Part shown: piece after piece, positions 60,701 to 64,000 of the stretch
Layout of the letters: each line of letters opens with the position of its first letter
Position numbering within the stretch: position 1 is the stretch's first letter
Assembly: GCA_002384815.1 (NCBI GenBank)
Contig: DGBN01000035.1
Coordinates: 1-64,000, forward strand
DNA length: 64,000 bases
From: Oxalobacteraceae bacterium UBA4003
Lineage (GTDB): Bacteria; Pseudomonadota; Gammaproteobacteria; Burkholderiales; Burkholderiaceae_D
Reading direction: 5' to 3'
The notes under the pieces: model-generated
Database searches by the model: none
Seen by the model: the letters and a program-made list of their open reading frames with translations, nothing else
Told to the model about the DNA's origin: nothing
Made by a program: the position numbers and the translations under genes

Positions 60701-63529
60701 CGCATGGCCAAACAGGAAGACTTGCGGCTGGTCTCGCAGTTGCTGCGTGCGCATGAATACTGGCGCATGAAGCAGTTGCCGGTCGATCTTGTCATCCTGA
60801 ATGAAAAAGGCGCATCGTATGCGCAAGAGTTGCAGGCTGCGATGGAAAGCATGGTGCGTGCTGCGCAGGCGTTTTCAGCCCAGCAGGAACAGACCGAGCG
60901 TGGCGGCGCCTACATCGTGCGTGCCGATCTGATTACCGAAGATGAACGCACCTTGCTGCTGGCTTCTGCAAGGGTCGTGCTGGAGGGCGGTCAGGGTAGC
61001 CTGGCAGAACAATTGCAGACGCGCCCCGGCAGCGAAGTCGATGCACCGTTTTCGTGGCTGGAACGTGAGGTGCGAGCGCCGCAAGGCGCTGCGCCAGGCC
61101 CGACTCCGCAACTGACGCTGTTCAACGGTCTCGGCGGTTTCGATCCGGATGGCCACGAATATGTGATTGTGCTGAATCAGGATCAAGTCACGCCGGCACC
61201 ATGGATCAATGTGATTGCGAATCCTGTGTTCGGTTTCACGGTATCGGAACGCGGTGCCGGTTATACGTGGAGCCTGAATAGCCGTGAAAACAAATTGACG
61301 CCGTGGTCGAATGATCCGGTATCCGATCCGTCCGGCGAAGCATTCTATATACGCGATGAAGAAAACGGTGCGCTGTGGAGCCCGACCATGTCGCCGATAC
61401 GCGTACCGAATGCAACGTATACGACGCGACACGGCCAGGGTTACAGTCGCTTCGAGCTGGTGTGCAGCGGTATTGCCAGCGACTTGCTGCAATTCGTCAG
61501 TTGGGACGATCCGGTAAAAATATGCCGCCTGCGTCTGAAGAACGTCTCGCGCAATCCGCGTCGCCTGTCTCTGACTTCCTATGTCGAATGGGTGTTGGGC
61601 GCGGCTCGCACCGAGAATGTACCCTTCATCGTCACGGAACATGATGCGGAAAGCGGTGCGATGTTTGTGCATAATCCGTGGAATATCGAATTCGGCCAGC
61701 GCGTTGCCTTCATCGATTTGTGCGGCAAGCAAACTGCGTGGACCGGCGACCGCAAGGAATTCATAGGCCGCAACGGCAACCTGCACAATCCGGCCGGCTT
61801 GATGCGCGGGAATATCTTGTCGAATCGCGTCGGCGCTGGTTTCGATCCCTGCGGCGCTTTGCAAACAGTACTTGAAATTCCCGTCGGCACTGAAGTCGAG
61901 ATCGTGTTCCTGATGGGGCAGGCCGACACGAACGAAGCCGCACGCGAGCTGGTACAACGTTATCGCGCGGCCGATATCGAGACGGTATTTGAAACCAGTC
62001 AGCGCAACTGGCACAGGATACTGCACACGATACAAGTCGAGACACCGGATCGTTCGATGGATTATCTGCTCAACGGCTGGTTGCTGTATCAGACCTTGAG
62101 TTGTCGTTTCTGGGCCCGCACGGCGTTTTATCAGGCTGGTGGCGCCTACGGTTTCCGTGATCAATTGCAGGATACGCAGGCGCTGGCGATGGTTGCACCG
62201 CAACTGGCGCGCGACCAGATTTTGCGTGCATCGTCGCGTCAGTTCCCTGAAGGCGATGTCCAGCATTGGTGGCATCCGCCTAGCGGACGCGGCGTGCGTA
62301 CGCATATTTCGGACGACCTGATCTGGTTGCCGTATTGTGCTGCGCATTATGTCGAGGTGAGCGGCGACGAACAGATTTACGACGAAATGATCCCCTTCCT
62401 CGAAGGCGAGCTGCTGCCGCTGGAAAAAGAAGACAATTATTTTGAAGCAAAATTTTCCGATGAAAAAGCCAGCGTCTACGAACATTGCGCACGTGCACTG
62501 GATCACAGTCTTCAGGTGGGCAGGCATGGTTTGCCCTTGATGGGCGGCGGCGACTGGAACGACGGCATGAATCGCGTCGGCCATGAAGGCAAGGGCGAAA
62601 GCGTCTGGCTGGCCTGGTTCCTGTACGCCACGCTGCTGCGCTTTGCGCCGGTGGCAGAGGCACGCAACGATCATGTACGGGCAACGGCATGGCGCAGGCA
62701 TGCAGAGAAATTGAAGGCGGCAACCGAGAAGCATGCATGGGACGGTGCATGGTATCGCCGTGCATATTTCGATGACGGTACGCCGCTTGGTTCAGCCAGC
62801 AATGCCGAATGTCGTATCGATTCGATCGCGCAAAGCTGGTCGGTGATTTCTGGCGCCGGTGAGCCGCGCCGTGCGCAGCGCGCGATGGAGTCGGTCGATC
62901 AATATCTGATCCGCCCAGGTGACGATTTGATTCTGCTGTTCACGCCACCGTTCGACAAGACGCCGCTGGACCCCGGTTACATCAAGGGTTATCTGCCTGG
63001 AGTACGTGAAAACGGCGGGCAGTACACGCATGCTGCGGTATGGAGCCTGATTGCCTATTCAATGATGGGCAAGGGCAGTCAGGCGCACGATCTGTTCAAG
63101 ATGATCAATCCGGCCAATCGCAGCAGTACGCGCACCGGCATGGCTGCCTACAAGGTAGAACCGTATGCAGTGGCAGCCGATATCTATGCCGAATCGCCGC
63201 ATGTACGTCGCGGCGGCTGGACCTGGTATACCGGTGCCGCAGGATGGTTATATCGCGCCGGTGTCGAGTTCATCCTCGGTCTGGAAATCAGGGCTGACAA
63301 GCTCAGCCTCAATCCCTGTCTGCCGCCGGAATGGCGCAACGCGAAAGTGCATTATCGTTACGGCAGCACACTGTACAACATCAATATCGTCAATCCGGAT
63401 GGCGTCAGCAAAGGCGTGGTACATGTCGAGCTGGACGGCATTGCGGTGTCTGAAAAAGTCGTTGCCATGCTGGACGATGGTGCGACGCATACGGTTACGA
63501 TTGTGATGGGACTTGATAAGCTGACATAA
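54722..63529 (+). CDS. ndvB: Cyclic beta-1,2-glucan synthase (NdvB/Cgs family)
   Basis: 2935 residues, in the range of known cyclic glucan synthases. N-terminal cytoplasmic part about 1-420, membrane helices near 425-480, and a GT84-type glycosyltransferase region with TLDADTRLP (DxD, near 640) and RWTRGDWQLLPW (near 790). More helices lie near 820-980. A glycoamylase-like/cyclisation region follows (about 1400-1600; SGSMFEYLMPSLV, SPYSTGLAAMYMP, MAHHQGMLLVALGN), then two beta-sandwich/GT36-type parts and a C-terminal GH94 phosphorylase-like domain with GGDWNDGMNRVG (Asp near 2611). It makes cyclic osmoregulated periplasmic glucans. A TTG at 54752 with GAGGG upstream is an alternative start. 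No ndvA exporter is visible. Confidence 0.95.
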   Translation: MFHAGNVRALLFNKFLQHIPFFSTAENAEDISEEPVRAEIFSAERLEALAAQLAATQKIGTAPFHRSLSVLVREDGRALIAAHAAIERAAAERRAITSAAEWLLDNLHVVEENVVGVVENMSRRVYKSLPKLTNGEFAGKPRIYGLCWAFVAHTDNHFDTDLFLRFVQAYQRVQALTMAELWALPIVMRAVLLAHLRRVALRVVTAQTARQEADDFANDLIVVAQKTQENEQPALVLQSGRLRQPFVVQLVQRLRYQQPGFTALLDTLGGRLAEQGLTIDDLVLREHTTQVASNQTIRNIITSMRDIASFDWRVFFESVSLVEKKLQTLPNYVALDFLTRDRYRKIIQHIALNARYSEQQIADALVRKIEFYRSQMQRNDVVADERALDPGHYLLGGGRTDLEAELGYQPHFSQKLRRHYVAHSSLYYPLTILFFSFIVLAVPLLTTRGYELSFITLTLLIVGGFFPATDIAITIVNKVLMRLFWPRHLPRLELADISESVRTFVAVPVMLTSEEGVDEEIRQLETHYLANPDGEVYFTLLSDWADARQQHMPQDLPLLEKARREIAQLNARYGPSVSGQTRFYVLHRNRLWNAAEGLWMGWERKRGKLHEFNRLLREAHDTSFLPENNSLPHNVRYVITLDADTRLPIGALRALVGVAAHPLNQPRHDPVTRQVIEGYGILQPRITPTLPMPQERTLFRRFFSARGGVDPYGGAVPDVYQDVFGWGSYSGKGLYDVDAFELALSGKVPDNTMLSHDLFEGALARCALVNDVELFEDFPSHVAEAAAREHRWTRGDWQLLPWLLNIGRVSMSVIDRMKIIDNMRRSLMTPGILLVLVTAFCLEYASIWPWLILGIVGLATPSVFQFISDLLPHRDDLSFKAHWRRGLAVLPDTLAVIFISLVVLVQRAWMMLDAIVRTLIRLIFTRRNLLQWVTSAQVKRSKRYSLFSFVWRGRMGMLGAVAIVAIVYFLNPERWLWVLPFGLLWVLSPVIARMISLPPPDKDVEFLETAEENELRLIARRTWRFFTTFVVAEDHYLPPDNFQEDPQPVIAHRTSPTNFGLYLLSVASARDFGWIGLSEMMERLEATMKTLQDLPRYHGHFYNWYETERLEVLSPRYISTVDSGNLAGHLFVLAQACKDAREQSVLRSIVDAGMRDTALLLGLAIEGVGRELRTQTVSITELRRNVEQFNDLLLTLGSSLSSYAAWKELAECAENLVDLAQAFSAEILIADNQVLAWARELRDAVRTHCDDFVIILPWAHLQAQDLESKQNEELWQIVNAQIDADIVLEDLPERYDSVRRDVTRLFTSQNRLDPGVIPQALYDELDAALAQASALSEQWLARLETLENAARSMAMAMDFRFLMSAERKLFSIGYNADEGKLDDSYYDLLASEARLASMVAIAERQAPPSHWFRLGRRMLPCVDGPVLASWSGSMFEYLMPSLVISTPRGSMLDQTCRGIVARQIEYGKERKVPWGVSESAMNLRDRAFTYQYSAFGVPGLGLKRGLEKDVVVSPYSTGLAAMYMPKSAVENFRRMAEMGAIGRYGFYEALDFTPGRRAENQTMAIVRAYMAHHQGMLLVALGNVVNRNVMRHRFHHEAIIRSAELMLHEAQPRWVQPASLAIREDMERPAVVMPESGVARHFNTAMTATPETQLLSNGHYAVMLTAAGSGYSLWNKLGVTRWREDATRDQWGSYLYLRDIDSGKFWSACYQPTAVEPDFYQVKFSEDRARISRVDGTISSMLEVIVSPEDDAELRRLTLTNTGSRARTIEITSYMEVLLAPVAADAAHPAFSNLFVETEYLHEVRGLLASRRPRKDGELRPWAAHVVALGEGSSTIGIEYETDRARFTGRGQGVHNPRSVSDGRPLSNTVGAVLDPIFSLRVRVRIEPGEITHLVFATMAANSRAEIISLADKYHDGSAFARISALVWTHAQVQLHYLRTEHYEAELFQHLASRILFSDASSRVSGRVIRAMRLSHAGLWGQGISGDRPIVLLRMAKQEDLRLVSQLLRAHEYWRMKQLPVDLVILNEKGASYAQELQAAMESMVRAAQAFSAQQEQTERGGAYIVRADLITEDERTLLLASARVVLEGGQGSLAEQLQTRPGSEVDAPFSWLEREVRAPQGAAPGPTPQLTLFNGLGGFDPDGHEYVIVLNQDQVTPAPWINVIANPVFGFTVSERGAGYTWSLNSRENKLTPWSNDPVSDPSGEAFYIRDEENGALWSPTMSPIRVPNATYTTRHGQGYSRFELVCSGIASDLLQFVSWDDPVKICRLRLKNVSRNPRRLSLTSYVEWVLGAARTENVPFIVTEHDAESGAMFVHNPWNIEFGQRVAFIDLCGKQTAWTGDRKEFIGRNGNLHNPAGLMRGNILSNRVGAGFDPCGALQTVLEIPVGTEVEIVFLMGQADTNEAARELVQRYRAADIETVFETSQRNWHRILHTIQVETPDRSMDYLLNGWLLYQTLSCRFWARTAFYQAGGAYGFRDQLQDTQALAMVAPQLARDQILRASSRQFPEGDVQHWWHPPSGRGVRTHISDDLIWLPYCAAHYVEVSGDEQIYDEMIPFLEGELLPLEKEDNYFEAKFSDEKASVYEHCARALDHSLQVGRHGLPLMGGGDWNDGMNRVGHEGKGESVWLAWFLYATLLRFAPVAEARNDHVRATAWRRHAEKLKAATEKHAWDGAWYRRAYFDDGTPLGSASNAECRIDSIAQSWSVISGAGEPRRAQRAMESVDQYLIRPGDDLILLFTPPFDKTPLDPGYIKGYLPGVRENGGQYTHAAVWSLIAYSMMGKGSQAHDLFKMINPANRSSTRTGMAAYKVEPYAVAADIYAESPHVRRGGWTWYTGAAGWLYRAGVEFILGLEIRADKLSLNPCLPPEWRNAKVHYRYGSTLYNINIVNPDGVSKGVVHVELDGIAVSEKVVAMLDDGATHTVTIVMGLDKLT

Positions 63530-63541
63530 TTTCTCTGCCTT

Positions 63542-63580
63542 CGCTGCAGCCGCTGATGCCGGCTGCAGCGTTGTCTTTCA
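63542..63580 (+). terminator. Probable terminator after the glucan synthase gene
   Basis: An 11-bp perfect stem CGCTGCAGCCG/CGGCTGCAGCG with a 7-base loop is followed by a T-rich but interrupted tract, starting 13 bases after the stop. Confidence 0.7.
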
Positions 63581-63806
63581 TTTCCTATTTTACATCTCAG
63601 TACTTACGGACAGGAGCTCTGGCGCCCGCATGAGCGTGCGGCGTCAGTGGGGTGCTACGTTCGCTGCTGTGCGGCTGCGCCCAAAAATAGTGCTGGCTTG
63701 TCAAAAATGGGGTAAATTGAATCAAACGAGACAAAAATAAAAACACAACGACAGCGTCTCCAAGTTCCGCAGGATAGAACCAAGAGCATTGATGGGAGAC
63801 AAGCCG

Positions 63807-64000
63807 ATGATTTATACAAAGACGGAACTGGGCCAAACAGCTTTTCAGAGTCGTTCTGTTGCACTCACGCCGCGGCAGCGCTCGGCATTCATCATGTTTG
63901 ACGGGAAGCGCAGCACCGAGGAGGTGCTCAATGCGACCGCCGGATTGAATGTCACGGCAGAGGATGTGACGCATATGGTGGCTCTGGGCCTGCTGGTGGC
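63807..64000 (+). CDS. Conserved-looking hypothetical protein, 3' end cut by window edge
   Basis: The first 64 codons are present: it begins MIYTKTELGQTAFQSRSVAL, continues TPRQRSAFIMFDGKRSTEEVL and runs open to the window edge. GGGAGA lies about 9 bases before the ATG; an in-frame ATG five codons earlier overlaps that site. The pattern resembles short betaproteobacterial proteins of unknown function with a winged-helix-like start. No domain is certain. Confidence 0.7.
   Translation, partial: MIYTKTELGQTAFQSRSVALTPRQRSAFIMFDGKRSTEEVLNATAGLNVTAEDVTHMVALGLLV

Noticed and set aside
60875..62734. A 619-codon open frame on the minus strand inside the glucan synthase gene
   Set aside because: It is antisense to a clearly conserved domain region, has an Arg/His/Gln-rich composition typical of reverse frames, and has no recognisable domain.

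Overview
The window reads as chromosomal DNA of a betaproteobacterium, most likely an Oxalobacteraceae member of the Herminiimonas/Janthinobacterium type. This is inferred from gene content and style: moderate GC, a tRNA-Asp followed by ppiD, a single-chain PurL of about 1340 residues, HAE-1 RND efflux genes, and a very long cyclic glucan synthase. No rRNA, CRISPR array, insertion sequence, integrase or prophage gene was found. Genes are dense, and most convergent ends carry a hairpin terminator.

Layout. 1-8800: 3' part of tRNA-Asp, ppiD, tesA divergent from a YbbA-type ABC ATPase, NAD(P)HX repair enzyme, dadA, a 49-codon membrane peptide, an AI-2E-type permease and a DoxX protein. 8980-16760: purL, then a minus-strand operon selO-msrB-yciB-bolA-parvulin with tight or overlapping junctions. 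17000-22100: a complete branched-chain amino-acid type ABC operon (binding protein, two permeases, two ATPases). 22200-25700: a phospholipase D-type lipoprotein, a small YjfB-like motility protein behind a strong sigma-28 promoter match, a DUF924 protein and a LysR regulator. 25900-33900: a TetR regulator divergent from an efflux operon (68-codon protein, alpha/beta-hydrolase lacking its nucleophile serine, RND adaptor, RND pump, outer-membrane lipoprotein). 34000-40300: Bcr/CflA drug exporter, DUF3014 protein, exported ATP-dependent DNA ligase, DUF4197 protein, Cache chemoreceptor and an unassigned 560-base gap. 40300-49400: epimerase/LysR pair, VanY-like peptidase, membrane Mrr-like protein, MarR with a CLC-CBS channel, PAS protein, HPP-CBS membrane protein and lldD. 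49400-54400: SOS-type imuA standing alone, an MlaE-MlaD-lipoprotein cluster without an ATPase, a spermidine-synthase-like protein and a PPC/DUF296 protein. 54700-63530: a 2935-codon cyclic beta-1,2-glucan synthase; the window ends inside a small conserved-looking gene.

The most informative signals are regulatory: a near-consensus FliA promoter for yjfB, a textbook LexA box before the orphan imuA, paired palindromes between tetR and the efflux operon, and a shared 15-base motif before the marR-clc and hpp-CBS genes that suggests one small regulon. No clearly new multi-gene system was found. The best candidates for new biology are the efflux operon with its apparent pseudo-esterase and small protein, and the lone imuA.
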